This document shows positions 45,457 to 58,320 of a stretch of DNA of 64,000 nucleotides, piece by piece; within the stretch, counting starts at the first letter, position 1; each line of letters starts with the position of its first letter. The DNA is taken from the NCBI GenBank assembly GCA_002221725.1, contig NJFT01000146.1, forward strand, positions 1 through 64,000. Direction: 5' to 3'. This DNA comes from Scedosporium boydii. Taxonomy: Eukaryota > Ascomycota > Sordariomycetes > Microascales > Microascaceae. A program made the position numbers and the translations under genes. Under the pieces are notes generated by a model that was not told where the DNA came from, did not search any database, and worked only from the letters and a program-made list of their open reading frames with translations.

Positions 45457-46583
45457 TGGATGGGCAAATTCGGGTGAGATGCCGAAATGGGCGGTCATTG
45501 GCGATTGGTGTATCGCTGCACCTCTATATTAGCCCACCAGTCAAGACGGCACAACAGTATAGGCGATAGATGAGTTTGATATCTTCAGCACACCTTTTCC
45601 CCGAGTCGTATATTATATCACCTGGCTCTGGCATTGCCACTCAATATTGTTGAAAATTTGCTAGTGAACCGAGATCGATCCAGCATCAAAGTGGACTTTG
45701 GGTTTTGTGTTTTGTTACATCGTTTAGGGGTGATGGGCTTACTGAAGTGAAGACGACTTCTTGTCCGGACTGGCAAAGCACTGGTGAATCGATTCAGACA
45801 CGCAATCCATTGTGGAGTGCGGAGTGGGCCTGCGCTGGGGGCGCTTAACTGAGCAAGTATGAAGTATTTGATGCGTGCTGTTAATTAGTGGGCGGAGGTA
45901 CACAGGGACTCCGGAATGTACTTCGAGCTTCAACTTCCCGGTGCAGGAGATTTTCTCCAGAATGTCCATGTGGGGCTCGCCAGGGTGACCAGGGTCCTTA
46001 CTCACCAACGCACCATCGACAAGGGTATTTGAACTTTGGGCTCGGAGATGGATGGAACATGGAACATTGGTTTTGACCGCAACAGGGATTTCGATTGATC
46101 AATTGAGAAAAAGGACACAGTGGATGCGAGTGCATTGTTCCATCACGTTGGGTCCTGATATTCCCCTGCTTGTCCAAACCCAACGCTCTCCTCGTTGTCG
46201 GGCGTCATGGCTTCCGGAGGCCAGCGATACAGAGATCCAATTGATAATGTTCGGTGTGTTGCTTACCATCAGCGGAGAATCCGGGAGTGATTTTACAAAG
46301 GCTTTGGGTGCCATCTGCACATCTGCAGTTGACGATATCTGATCAAATCCATCAGTGGAGTTTTCCCCTAATGTACCTCATACTTGTTGTTGAGCAGTGC
46401 AACGTACACAACTCTTAGTACTTGGACATGCATTAAGGTGGGTTTTTCCCTGGTCAAGTGCCGCCAGTTGAGCTAGATCTTAAAACCCTCTCCGGACCCT
46501 GTCCAATTGTCTGCCACCCGCCTCGACCACCCCCCGAAGATCCCGGACACTGATTGAGACTCTATTTATCATCTCCATCTGCA

Positions 46584-46597
46584 GTACTTCGTACTTC
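46584..46597. repeat. Copy of dispersed GTACTTCGTACTTC motif
   Basis: GTACTTCGTACTTC, about 660 bp upstream of the CCC2 start codon. Confidence 0.55.
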
Positions 46598-47247
46598 ACT
46601 ACTTCATTTGTACTTTTCCGCCCGCCAAAAACAGACGCAACCTTGTCCACCACTTTTACCCGATCGACATTTCCCATCCCTCCCGTCTCCCACTCTCTCT
46701 ATTACTCTCTCCAAAGTTCCAAACCAGCAGAACCCCTCCAGACTGCGGTCACATATCGACGCTAGAAACTGCTGCCGTGGGGGAATTAAAATAAAGCTCG
46801 GCATTACTCGAACCGGCTGATTCTTATGTCACAATTGATCCCTTTTTGCCAAGTACCTTCCTAGACTTTCTCATCCATATTGCTACCCTTGTGTATCTCT
46901 TTGTCTCGCTTCTATTGATATACATAAAACCTCCCGCCCTCCCTCCTCACATCTGGCCTGCCTGGCGCAGCAGCTGTCTCTCAATTATCACGCTTATATT
47001 CTTGTCACCATACTACTTTCTTTTTTTCCCTTTTTACCACTTGAGAGTTGCAAAAAGATGCTCTGTATGTTGAGGCGGTAGTCTGTGGTAACCTTCACCT
47101 AACAGCCAAGGTCCCCTTGTTTCACCTTTGGCAGGAGGCAACTCTTCTCCAAAGGCCCGGAAATTTGGCTTTCTGCCTCGATTTCTGTATTCCCTCTCGA
47201 TCTCGATCCTCCCGACACTCCCAATTCCAGCGCTTTTCTAGATCACA

Positions 47248-50200
47248 ATGGCGCCTTCATACATCAAGGTCCCCGACGGGGATACCGACATCCGGAGAAC
47301 CTCCCTCTCGGTGCCGCACATGGCCACCACTACGCTGAGGATAGGCGGCATGACGTGAGTTTTCCCTTTTAGTTTTCTACTGTGCATTACGGCGTCCATG
47401 ATGTGTGCTCACAGTATCTGTTCCGGTATGTAGGTGCGGTGCTTGCACGTCTGCCGTTGAGTCGGGCTTCAAGGGCGTCGCCGGTGTCGGCAGTGTCTCC
47501 GTCAGTCTCGTCATGGAGCGAGCCGTCGTCATGCACGACCCCCAGACCATCTCCGCCGAGAAAATCCAAGAAATCGTCGAGGATCGCGGGTTCGACGCCG
47601 AAGTCCTCGCCACCGACCTCCCGAGTCCCCTCCTTCCCCGCCGCTCCGCACCGTTCGATCGAGAGTATACCACAACGACGGTTGGGATTGAGGGCATGAC
47701 CTGCGGCGCTTGCACGTCGTCCGTTGAAGCCGGCTTCAAGGATGTGCGTGGAGTAAAGAGCTTCAACATCTCTCTACTCTCAGAGAGGGCCGTCATCGAG
47801 CACGACTCTTCCCTGTTAAGCCCCGAGAAGATTGTCGATTTGATTGAGGAGCGCGGATTCGACGCCACGATAATCAGCAGCGAGAAAATGACACCAGCTT
47901 ACGAAACGGGTAGCGCAGAAAATGAGAAGGAGAAGTCCGTCGCAACAACCACGGTGGCCATCGAGGGTATGACCTGTGGTGCTTGCACGTCCGCCGTCGA
48001 AGGTGGTTTCGCCGACGTCGATGGGGTTCTGCGCTTCAACATCAGTCTTCTCGCGGAACGGGCCGTCGTAACCCACGATACTCAGAAACTACCCGCCGAC
48101 AAGATTGCGGAGATTATCGAGGACCGAGGATTTGGGGCGACTATCCTGTCGACCGTTTCTCAATCCGACGACCATGTGGGAGGAAACTCAACCGCTCACC
48201 TGAAGCTCTACGGCAACCTCGACAGTTCCGAGGCGACGCTTCTTGAAAACACCCTCCTCGCTTTACCCGGCGTCTACTCGGCATCCGTCAATCTTGCATC
48301 CTCGCGGCTGACGGTGGTGCACAAACCCGCTTTGATCGGCCTCCGTGCTGTTGTTGAAGTTATTTCGAAGCAAGGGCTGGACGCCCTGGTTGCGGATAAC
48401 GAGGACAACAATGCGCAGCTAGAATCTCTCGCGAAGACGAGGGAGATTAACGAATGGCGCATGGCTTTCAGGACCTCCCTCTTCTTCGCCATTCCCGTTT
48501 TTCTCTTAAGCATGGTTCTACCCATGATCCCTGCCTTAGATTTCGGCAGCATAGTTATAGTCCATGGTCTCTACCTGGGCGATTTGATTTGTCTTGTTCT
48601 TACGATACCCGTTCAGTTTGGCATTGGAAAGCGATTCTACGTTTCTGCATACAGATCTATCAAGCACAGATCACCCACCATGGATGTGCTCATCATTCTC
48701 GGCACCTCGTGTGCGTTCTTCTTCAGTCTCTTGGCCATGATGGTGTCCATCTGCAGCCCGCCGCACACGCGACCCAGCATTCTCTTCGACACGAGCACCA
48801 TGCTCATTACTTTTGTTACTCTGGGTAGATTCCTGGAGAATAGGGCCAAGGGCCAGACGTCTAAGGCCTTGTCCCGATTGATGTCTTTGGCACCGTCCAT
48901 GGCCACAATCTACGCCGATCCCATCGCCGCGGAGAAGGCGGCCGAGCACTGGGATCAGGTGGACGTAAAGGAAGAGACGAAGACGAAGAAGGGCGCCGCG
49001 AACGCCGAGGCAAATGCATCGGAGGAGCAGGTCATTCCTACCGAGCTCATCCAGGTCGGCGACATTGTTATTCTTCGTCCCGGTGACAAGATTCCCGCAG
49101 ACGGTATTCTGGTTCGAGGCGAAACCTATGTCGACGAGAGCATGGTCACCGGTGAGGCGATGCCGGTGGAAAAGAAGAAGGGTAGCGTCATGATTGGAGG
49201 AACTGTCAACGGCCACGGCCGTGTCGACTTCCGAGTTACTCGCGCGGGTCGAGACACCCAGCTCAGCCAGATTGTCAAGCTCGTCCAGGAAGCGCAGACC
49301 ACGCGGGCGCCCATCCAACGACTTGCTGACCTGATCGCCGGTTACTTCGTCCCCTGCATCCTTGTCCTTGGTTTCCTGACCTTTTTTGTGTGGATGGTTC
49401 TCAGCCACGTCCTACCAAACCCCCCAGCTATCTTCCTCAAGGACGAGAGTGGAGGTAAGGTCATGGTCTGCATCAAGCTGTGCATTTCCGTCATCGTGTT
49501 CGCCTGCCCCTGCGCCCTCGGTTTGGCTACGCCCACGGCCGTCATGGTTGGCACTGGCGTTGGAGCTGAGAATGGCATCCTGGTCAAGGGCGGCGCTGCA
49601 CTGGAGACCGCCACCAAGATCACCCAAGTCGTCCTCGACAAGACTGGAACTGTCACCTACGGAAAAATGAGCGTGGCCAAGGCTAGCCTAACGCCGACCT
49701 GGACTTCCAGCCCGCTCAACACGCGCCTCTGGTGGGCCGTCGTAGGCCTTGCCGAGATGGGCAGCGAGCACCCCGTCGGAAAGGCTGTGCTCGTGGCGGC
49801 TAAGGAGCAGCTCGGCGTTGGGTCCGATGGTATGATTGAGGGCAGCGTCGGCAACTTCAAGGCCGCCGTGGGCAGGGGGATCGGCGCCGAGGTCGAGCCC
49901 GCGATAAGCGGTGGTGGCGAGCGGACACGGCTCAGGGTGCTCGTCGGCAACGCCAAATTCTTGCGGGAGAACAACGTGACGATTCCCCAGGACGCTATCG
50001 ACGCGTCGGAGCTTGTAGGGTCCGAAGGCAAGGGCTCCTCGGCGGGCACGACCAACATCTTCGTCGCCATCAATTCCGAATACGCCGGCTACATCTGCCT
50101 GGCGGACACGATCAAGGAGGGCGCGGCAGCGACAATCGACGTGCTCCATAGGATGGGTATCAAGACGGCCATGGTAACCGGCGACCAGCGCTCCACGGCG

Positions 50201-50824
50201 CTAGCGGTTGCACGCGTCGTCGGCATCCCCGAGGAGAACGTCTGGGCCGGCGTCTCCCCCGACCAGAAGCAGGAGATCATCAGGGAGATCCAAGACCGCG
50301 GCGAAGTGGTCGCCATGGTCGGCGACGGCATCAACGACTCCCCCGCCCTCGCGACGGCCAATGTCGGCGTCGCCATGGCCAGCGGTACGGACGTGGCCAT
50401 GGAGGCCGCCGACATCGTGCTCATGCGCCCGACGGAGCTCATGGATATCCCCGCGTCTCTGCACCTAGCGCGCCATATCTTCCGACGCATCAAGCTCAAC
50501 CTCGCGTGGGCGTGTCTTTACAACCTTGTCGGTCTCCCCTTCGCCATGGGTATGTTTTTGCCCCTTGGTCTGCACCTGCACCCGATGGCTTCGGGTGCTG
50601 CCATGGCGTGTAGTAGCGTGTCGGTCGTGGTGTCGTCGCTGCTGCTCAAGTTCTGGAAGAGGCCTTCATATATGGATGACGCGCTTGCGGGTAAGGGGAT
50701 GTTGAGGAGGCGGGGGTCATGGGGCGTAGGTGCGTGGATTAAGGATGTTGTTGTGAGGAGGAGGGAGAGGAGGAAGGAGGAGGGATACGTGCCGCTTCAG
50801 ACTCTTGAGCAGGCCGACGTTTAG
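47248..50824 (+). CDS. CCC2: Copper-transporting P1B-type ATPase (Ccc2/ATP7 type)
   Basis: Exons are 47248-47354 and 47434-50824 with a 79-bp intron that splits the first copper motif; 1165 aa. Three N-terminal heavy-metal-associated domains each carry GMTCGACTS; a fourth module (about residues 265-335) keeps the fold-like sequence but lacks the CxxC. The ATPase core shows TGEAMP, the membrane Cys-Pro-Cys at 727-729 (FACPCALGLATP), the phosphorylated Asp771 in DKTGT, the SEHPVG histidine motif and MVGDGINDSPALA. These define the Cu(I)-exporting IB-1 class, which loads copper into the trans-Golgi lumen for multicopper oxidases and the Fet3 iron-uptake system. The start ATG lies in a pyrimidine-rich context after a long leader. 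Identification is firm. Confidence 0.96.
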
Positions 50825-51338
50825 GATTGGGTGGTTTACTCTTTTGTTACTTTTCTTTTGTACCGGGGCAAGGGCATGGATTGTATATTATGATGGGGTC
50901 TATATGGGAAGAGAGGTTTGAGATGTTGGGACTATATCACCTGCGTACTCGGACGAGGGGGTGTGATGGGAGGAGTTATTGTAAAAAGCGTGGGCGTATC
51001 CGTGTTTGTTTGATTGGCATCTATGGAGTTCCGAAGTATATCATCGTTATTGTCCACTTGTTTGGAGTGAATATGGAGTTTCGAAGTCAAATATTCAAAA
51101 GGTCAACGTACCCGCCATGCGAGGAATGAAGATGAATATAAATCTATACATTCAGTAATTGATGTGCTTTAGTAAAATTCATTCGGCCGTGAGGCCCTCC
51201 ATTCTGTTTTCTGCTATTAGGCTAAGCTCACCCACAACTCCAATTTCTATCTATTCAAGAATAGAAAAAAAAAAAAGAAAAAAAAAAAAAGAAAAGAAAA
51301 GAGAAAACGATAAACCGTGCTCATGAGCTGTTATTCTC
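50825..51338. other. Convergent intergenic, CCC2 / RMD8-like
   Basis: It holds 3' flanks of both genes and a purine-only A/G tract at 51266-51305. No gene seen. Confidence 0.5.
51266..51305. repeat. A-rich purine tract
   Basis: Long A runs interrupted by single G residues, between two convergent genes. Confidence 0.8.
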
Positions 51339-53363
51339 TCACAACTCCTTCAACTCGGAATGATAACCACCACAAATACCCTCCATCTGCTCCTCAGACA
51401 AAACAGCCCTCCACCTCCTCACCTCCTCGACCGTCATCCCATCCAACAACCTCCTCACGTCATCCATGGCCCTCTCCCTCTCGTCACCTCGCCCAGCCCC
51501 AAGGACCTTCACCGTCGGATGCCCCTGTCCAAAATCCACCCCCTCGACACCCAGTCCCCGGACACCCGTCAAATTTGCACTCTTCCCCCCGGCCCCGTTC
51601 TCCCGCTTCGACTTCTCCAGAATAGCAAAGCGGAGGATAACCTCGGTGACGGTAACGACGATGCTGACGGCGATGAGGATGATGATGATCCAGGTGATGT
51701 GGCTCATCTTGGAGTCGGCGACGGAGTCGGACAGGATCTCGGCGAGGTCGAGGAAGACGCGGCAGCGCTCGTTGAGGACCTTGATGCGGTGGTCGATCTC
51801 GAGGTATTCGCGGATGGCGACGTAGAGGGGGTGGAGGGTGGGTTCGGCGTCCCAGAAGAAGTTGGGCACGTCGAGCATGTTGGAGGCTATATGAAAACGG
51901 GGAGGTTAATATCAGGGAACACAGAGGAGGTGGGTGGTTCTTTCGACTTACAGAGGTTAATGTCTACTCGACTCTTAAAGAGCTGCCCCAAAATCTTCAC
52001 AATCTCCGTCCTCCCCATCGTCAGCTCCCCCGTAAGCGCCAAATCCTTGGGCACATGCTGCGCATCCAACATCGTCTCGGACATCCTCTCCTCAAAAAAG
52101 CACAACTTCGTACTCTGCGCAATAGCATGGCTAATCGTAAGCTTAATCATATGATCGAACCGCGGCAGCAGCGTAATCATATCGTTAAAGATACGGGGCC
52201 TCCTCGCGTCGGGGCTGTACTCAAAGTGGAACTCCTCGGTCTCGTAGTCGACCTGGTCGAGCGGGCGCGTGAGGAGGGCTACGCCCGTGTCATTCTCGGC
52301 GAAGGTGAGGTCGGCGAGGATGTCGCGCTCCTGGGTCTCGGTGAAGTTCCAGAAGACGACGACGCCGTAGGAGAAGACGAACATCTCGGCGAAGTTCTTG
52401 GCGTCGGTCACGAGGCGGCTGATGGGGTCGGGTAGGGTGGAGGCTTCGTCGTTGCCGTTGGGTGTGAGCCCGGCTTCGCTTTGTTGGAAGGCGTATTCAT
52501 CGAAATAGCCCTCGTGGGCGACCTGTTCGCTACGCTCGATTTCGAGGTCGACGACAGTCTTTCCGGTTCCGGGGGTTCTCAGAATGGCTCTGCTTCGGAC
52601 TCGATATCCATCTCCGCCGGCTAGCAAAGGAAGAGCGTAGATAACGTAAAGACAGTCGTCATAGAGCTTCGTCCTCGCCTCGTGATGGTTCTTCAAAAAC
52701 TCGGCTGTCTGCTTCATCTTGAACGACTGTGCCGTACAATACGCCGTCAACCGCGAGACCTTTTCCGTCCTCTGGACCTTGGGCAGACGCTCAGCATAAC
52801 TCTTGCCGCGGATACCACCCCTCTTCTTCAGCACATCTCTCTCTTCGTCCCTCAGCGGTCCGTCCTCGACCTCGGCCAGGCGACGATTAATGGCGCCCTC
52901 GGAGAGCTCCTCATCCTCGAGCAAACCATCTTCTTCGGCTTCGGGCAGCAGGACGAGCTTCTCGCTTAGCTTGGTGGTACGCGAGGGGATGTGCTGGCCG
53001 GTGCGGGAGAGTGCATGCGGCAGGCCGCGCGGGGGTCCGGCGGCTCGGCGGGCAGCTTGGGGTTGCTGTTGTTGATGTTTGGCGAGGGGGCGGGACCGGG
53101 GAGGAGGCGTGCGTGGTTGGCCGGAGGGGATGTCGGAGGAACCTTGGAGGATGCGGTCGAGGGAGATGTTGCGCATGGGAAGGGTGGACGGGACGGTGTG
53201 GTGGTGTCGAGGGTTCGGAGGGCGCTGGGGAGTGGGAGTCGATTTCATTGCGGATGGCGGCTGGGCCGAAGCCTAAGTTGTTGTTAGTTGGGGCGGAGCG
53301 AGGATTGGAAGTGTGAGGTAGAAGCAAACATACCGACGAGTCGGGCTGGTTTCCCGAAGACAT
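51339..53363 (-). CDS. DUF155 family protein (Rmd1/Rmd8, Sad1-interacting factor type)
   Basis: Exons are 53363-53334, 53272-51952 and 51886-51339, with introns of 61 and 65 bp; 632 aa. The N-terminal ~160 residues are Pro/Arg/Gln-rich and disordered. The DUF155 domain starts near KVSRLTAYCTAQSFKMKQT and includes FVFSYGVVVFWNFTETQE, EFHFEYSPDARRPRIFNDM, LLPRFDHMIKLTISHAIAQS and PNFFWDAEP...LYVAIREYLEI. One C-terminal membrane segment is present (HITWIIIILIAVSIVVTVTE) before a soluble tail. Yeast Rmd1/Rmd8 are needed for meiotic nuclear division and the fission-yeast relatives were found as Sad1-interacting factors; the molecular activity is unknown. The first 10 codons come from a separate small exon, accepted because it supplies an ATG and joins in frame. 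Confidence 0.88.
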
Positions 53364-54321
53364 GGCTTATGAACGGTTGTTACGGTGGCTGCTGCAGTGG
53401 CAACGCAAGAAGGGCAGAAGAGGTCACCAGCAACACAGAAATAGCCGGGTGGGAGACCAATACAAGGGCCGGCCACAAGGCCACAGCGGCGGAAAGCAGA
53501 GCTAATGCAACACCGGCAGCAGCAGAAAGGGTCACCCGCGATGGGTAAGGTTCAGAGCTTGTTTAGGAGGAAGGTTGCAAAAGCCGGAGATAGCCAGACC
53601 GTATGCGAATTGGGGATTGAATGTAAGTTGGGAACTCTGGATTGACCTGGATTGGACAGAGGGATGGGTTACAAGCAAGGCGGCAGTGTGGCTCGAGACA
53701 ATTTTAGCGATCCATTCGCAATTGATCTAGGGAGTAGATGAGGCCGTGTCGATGTTGACTTCGGTGGAAGCAAGCATCAAAGTGGGTGGTGGTGGTGGTG
53801 GGCTGGTGACTTCAGTGTTGGTGACGGAATTTACAGATGTCGATCCCGGTTCAAAACGGACTAGCTCCAACTGAGCGCACGGAGGACATACACAGGGTCC
53901 TAGAGAGGATAGCGCATATTTAATGTACACAGGGTGTAGTATCAACGTTCACACTGGTTTTCTAAACTGAAAACGGTATGGTACAAGTGCAGCTGTGGCT
54001 CGATAGCCGAGAGAAAAGTTGATTTTAATCGGCTCAAGGCCAAGAAAAACAAGCTACCAGATTTAAATCTTGGCATCTGTGACATCACAACGACGGGACG
54101 AAAAAGAAAAGGAAAACGAGGTAGCGATTTCATGCCAGAGGGAAGATGGTCGCAAGGAACAAGAACAGGTTTAGCCCTGGTGAAACGGAGTAATCATTGT
54201 CACGTATTAGACCGACCGCGGCCTTCATCAACGATACAATGATACAAAATGACATTGGGATTCCGGACAGATGGAATCAAGTGTCATAATCAATCGATGT
54301 GATCAGTCTAGACTGTCTAGT

Positions 54322-54384
54322 GTACGAAGTCAATGTATCCGAAAGTCCTTCGTACCTGGATGGACTTGCGACTGTACGAAGTAC
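54322..54384. repeat. Cluster of three dispersed-motif copies
   Basis: GTACGAAGTC (54322), CCTTCGTACC (54347) and GTACGAAGTAC (54374-54384) occur within 63 bp. This is the densest cluster in the window. Confidence 0.6.
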
Positions 54385-55112
54385 AACATCGATACCAAGA
54401 CTTTTGGCGATCCGAGATCCGAGAGAAAGTAACATTGAACTTGAACTTGGGAACAGAAGAAAACAGAGGCCGGCGATAGCCAGAGGCAACGAGCACAAGC
54501 AAGATTCAAAGGCACAAGCCAGCTCTACCAAGTTGTTTACACAACGGCTGTTTTTTATAAACACTGCCAAAGCCGATGGGCCAGACCCCAGACTCGCGGA
54601 CTAAAGCCATTAGCCGCCGTTTTCACCTTAGCGCCTGCCGGACAGTCTTTGCCAACCCGAGCTTCTCGTTCCTAGCTTCTAGCCTCGATGGCTATCAACG
54701 GGGCTCCATTTCTTTCGCATTGCGCAGGAAGGTAGCGGATGTCAAATGCTTAGGGTCTAGCTAGCCCATCGCGAAAGAAGGGAAGGGTAAGTGAACGGTA
54801 CTTCCCCGGCACTGGGCTCCGCAGTGTGGTGTGGTGGCGGCTAATGGACCTGCCTTCTTAGGGCTGCGGTCGTCCGGAGCTTGTTGATCGATCGACTAGA
54901 TCAAATCCTCGAGGAGGGAGGTGAGTGAGTGACGGAGGTGCCGAATGCAACGAATGCAACAGAGCCCACCTTTGGGATGTCCGTCCTCAATGAAGTGCGT
55001 GATTGTGACTGAGACTGACCATGGTAAAAGTCCCCTCCGGCGCCGGACCAAATATGTGATCAAAGTCATCAAATGCAGGCCGTATAGGAACATGGAGCAC
55101 ACTCCACGTTAG

Positions 55113-55148
55113 GATGGAGATGGCGATGGCGATGGAGATGGAGATGGC
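55113..55148. repeat. Six-unit GATGGM hexamer repeat
   Basis: Six consecutive units of GATGGA or GATGGC. Intergenic microsatellite. Confidence 0.8.
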
Positions 55149-56216
55149 TTCATGGATGCAGTTAGATCCACTACCATCATCCACATACCCACAAGCCTCG
55201 TGGCTAGTGTTTAATCAATCCTACACTACGCAACACTACGCAACCTTGACAATTGTACTGCCGACGAGCCAGAATGTATCAATCAATTTGGCTCGATGTT
55301 TAACTCCGACTCTTGAAAGCAACATTGAAGCGTTGCGACGGACCCCACTTGTCCCCAAGCTCCTAGATCCTTCCGTTCAATCAATTTGCCTCTCCGCGTC
55401 CATCTCTCTCCACATTTGAGATGATCTGCGCATGTCCGCCATGATCATTCCCTTCCCCGCGCATCTCTCTTCCCTCCTTCCTCTTTCTGCCGTTCTCCCC
55501 GGCCCCGATCACGCTGGTTTCTCTGCATCTGCCACATCTGCTATCCCCGTGAATGAAAGAGAATCTCGTAACTGGCATGTCCATCAACTTAGTGCATCCA
55601 ATTGTCATCCTGCATCATCAGATCCAAGTGTGGGCCTAAGCTGCTAGGTTCCATTTTAACTCTTATTTTTGCTAGTTGTAGAAAGGTCAGGGCCGATCCC
55701 CGGATCCAACTCGGCATCACTCGCATGACTTCCCCTCACTTCCTCGGTGTCCCAACTTTACGTCGTACTTTGCTCGTGGACGGCAAATGGCTTGGTAGGA
55801 ATGGATGTGGATACCAGTGAAGAAGACGTTCCAAAGGGATGTTCTAGACGAAGCCTCACGACAACTAGATTCGGCGTATTCTGTCCAACCCCCAATCCTA
55901 CCTTAGCCTCCCGACTTATACGCAGAACAACAACACAAACCTGCTTTACTTCTGCCGCTTGCCATCTCACGAGGATGACTCGTACAAGGTTTTTCGGTGT
56001 TGTGCTGCAGGAGCTGCATGTCTTGCCCTGGTTAATGAAGACGATATAACTCCGGCTCCAGATACCCTTCTCCCCTCCCTCGATGTTTGTGCTCCCTTGA
56101 CTCCTCTTTCTCATCCCGCACACACCTCCCCTCATAACTCTGTGCAGAGGGCCACTCCAAAAAGTGATCTACCATTCCCTTTCCCTTTCTATGCTCTCTT
56201 TTACCCTCACGTCACC

Positions 56217-57262
56217 ATGTCTTCCTCTATAGATCCCAAAATCCAGAGTAATCATCGCCATGGCTCTTCCTCCCCCGATAGCAGCCGCAACAGGGAACAG
56301 GTTGGCGATTATTCCACCTCGCGCTACAGCATGTCGCCGGGAGAGTATCTTCGCACTCGCGTCACCACCTTGCGCCCGCCCATGCACAAGGTGTCGAATC
56401 CCATTCCTCTCTTGCGCATGTTGACCGGTCGTCAATGGGCCTTTTTCGCCGTTGCTCTCTCTGCTTGGGTATGTTCCATCCAGTGCTATTGCTCCTTCAA
56501 TTTCTTCGCATCTTTTACTCGGTTAGCTCCTGTCTCGTCTCTCGTCTTACACTCCTTTTACTCTCTAGACCTGGGATGCCCTCGACTTCTTCACCGTCTC
56601 CCTGACCGTCACCGACCTCGCCAAGGACCTCCACCGGTCCAAGACGGACATCACCTGGGCCATCACTCTCGTACTCATGTTCCGGTCCGTTGGCGCCATC
56701 ATCTTTGGTATTCTCTCCGATCGCTACGGTCGCAAGTGGCCCTTTATCGTTAACAACTTTTTGTTTGTCGTCATTGAGCTTGTAAGTCGAGAGGATTTTC
56801 CTTTTTTTAATCAACCATCATCAATCATGCTTCTCATCATCTCGAGATAATATTTTGTAATATTCACTCCCCCGCCCCTAATCGGAGCTCTCTCCGCCAA
56901 AGACTGCAGTTCTCAAACTTCAGCCAAGACCGCTCCGCTCCCGGTCCGCGCCGTGGTTGCATCGACGCCATCTGGCTTGGCGCATAAATTCTCCGCCGCG
57001 CCAAGCCCACTTAGGACAACGTCTCAACAACAAGAGAGATAATATGGACCTCGATTGACATTTCGCTTTTTTTTATTTTAGGGAACTGGTTTCTGCGTCA
57101 CTTTTGAGCAATTCCTGGCGTGTCGAGCTATTTTCGGCATTGCCATGGGTGGTTTGTACGGAAACGCCGCGGCCACGGCCCTTGAGGATTGCCCCCATGA
57201 AGCTCGCGGCCTGATAAGCGGTATGCTTCAGCAAGGTGTAAGTCAAAAGTTCCCGAGAATAT

Positions 57263-57307
<45 letters not shown>

Positions 57308-58320
57308 CCTTAAAAAAAGGCTGTGCCATTTTCGAGAATGAAAATCTGACCCATCCAAAGTACGCCCTCGGCTACCTCCTCTGCGTCGTCTTCGCCCGCG
57401 CCCTCGTCAACACCACCCCCCACGGCTGGCGTCCCCTCTTCTGGTTCGCCGCCGTGCCCCCTGTCCTCATAATGATAGCGCGCTACTACCTCCCCGAGAA
57501 CGACGCCTACATCAGCCAGCAGCGCCTGCGCGCCGAGGCCGAAATCAACCAAAACGCCTCCGTCTCGCAGACCTTCATCCGTCAGGGAAAAGTCGCCCTG
57601 CGCCGCCATTGGCTTGGGCTCGTGTACCTCGTGCTCCTTATGGCTGGGTTCAATTTCATGTCGCATGGTAGTCAGGATATTTATCCCGTTATGCTGAGCA
57701 ATCAGTTTGGTTTCAACCATGATATGGTTACCGTTACGCAGGTTGTTGCGAACTTGGGTGCCATCTGTGGCGGTACGACTGTTGGGTATTTGAGCCAGTT
57801 CTTCGGCCGGCGACTTACCATTATGGTCTGCTGCGTTGTCGGCGGCGCGCTGTTGTATCCTTACACCTTTGTCAGTTCCTACGCGGTCATAGCGGCTGCC
57901 TTTGTCGAGCAGTTCTGCGTCCAGGGCGCATGGGGCGTCATCCCCATCCACCTCATGGAACTCTCCCCGGGCGCCATCCGAACCTTCGTCGTCGGCACGT
58001 CCTACCAGCTGGGTAACCTCGCCTCTTCGGCCAGCTCGACCATCGAGGCTCGTCTGGGCGAGCGGTTCCCGCTGCCTCCGACTCCCGAGGGCGACACTCG
58101 CTACGAGTACGGAAGGGTCATTTGCATCTTTATGGGCTGCGTGTACGGCTATTTGCTCATCCTTACGTTTTTGGGGCCCGAGAAGATGGGTAGGGCTTTC
58201 GATGCGGGTTCGGACGATGAGGCGATGGAGGTGGCGGGGGTGGATGCCATTCAAGCTGTGAGGGGGATGGGTGCGAATGAGGAGAAGAAGATTTCGGATG
58301 ATGTTGAGAAGGGTGTTTGA
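56217..58320 (+). CDS. JEN1: Jen1-like monocarboxylate/proton symporter (MFS)
   Basis: Exons are 56217-56468, 56569-56781, 57082-57237 and 57361-58320, with introns of 100, 300 and 123 bp; 526 aa. A hydrophilic N-terminus (~70 aa) precedes about twelve membrane segments. MFS markers include the loop GILSDRYGRKWPF after the second segment and a second-half GYLSQFFGRR. The NFMSHGSQDIYPVML segment matches the NXX(S/T)HX(S/T)QDXXXT-type signature of Jen1 lactate/pyruvate transporters. The C-terminal tail is acidic. Such transporters import lactate, pyruvate or related acids with protons across the plasma membrane and are normally repressed by glucose. The third intron contains an (AT)17 tract; the second is the longest in the window. 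Confidence 0.92.
57266..57299. repeat. (AT)17 microsatellite in a JEN1 intron
   Basis: 34 bp of pure AT dinucleotides starting 28 bp after the third donor site of the transporter gene. Confidence 0.95.

Larger units (their letters stand above)
43792..47247. other. 3.5-kb divergent intergenic region, CSN7 / CCC2
   Basis: This is the longest gene-free interval in the window. Short frames on both strands lack domains or ATG starts. It contains two TACTTCGTAC copies (45443-45456, 46584-46597) and a related TGTACTTCGAGCTTC near 45917. The right 700 bp is pyrimidine-rich and should be the CCC2 promoter and leader. A non-coding transcript or a fast-evolving small gene cannot be excluded. Confidence 0.45.
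53364..56216. other. 2.9-kb divergent intergenic region, RMD8-like / JEN1
   Basis: No gene recognised. It contains a GGT-repeat patch near 53785-53806, three motif copies at 54322-54384 and a hexamer repeat at 55113-55148. The right 300 bp is the pyrimidine-rich transporter leader. Confidence 0.45.

Noticed and set aside
48671..49408. 245-codon antisense frame inside CCC2
   Set aside because: Mirror of a conserved P-type ATPase frame with strong codon bias; no family features.
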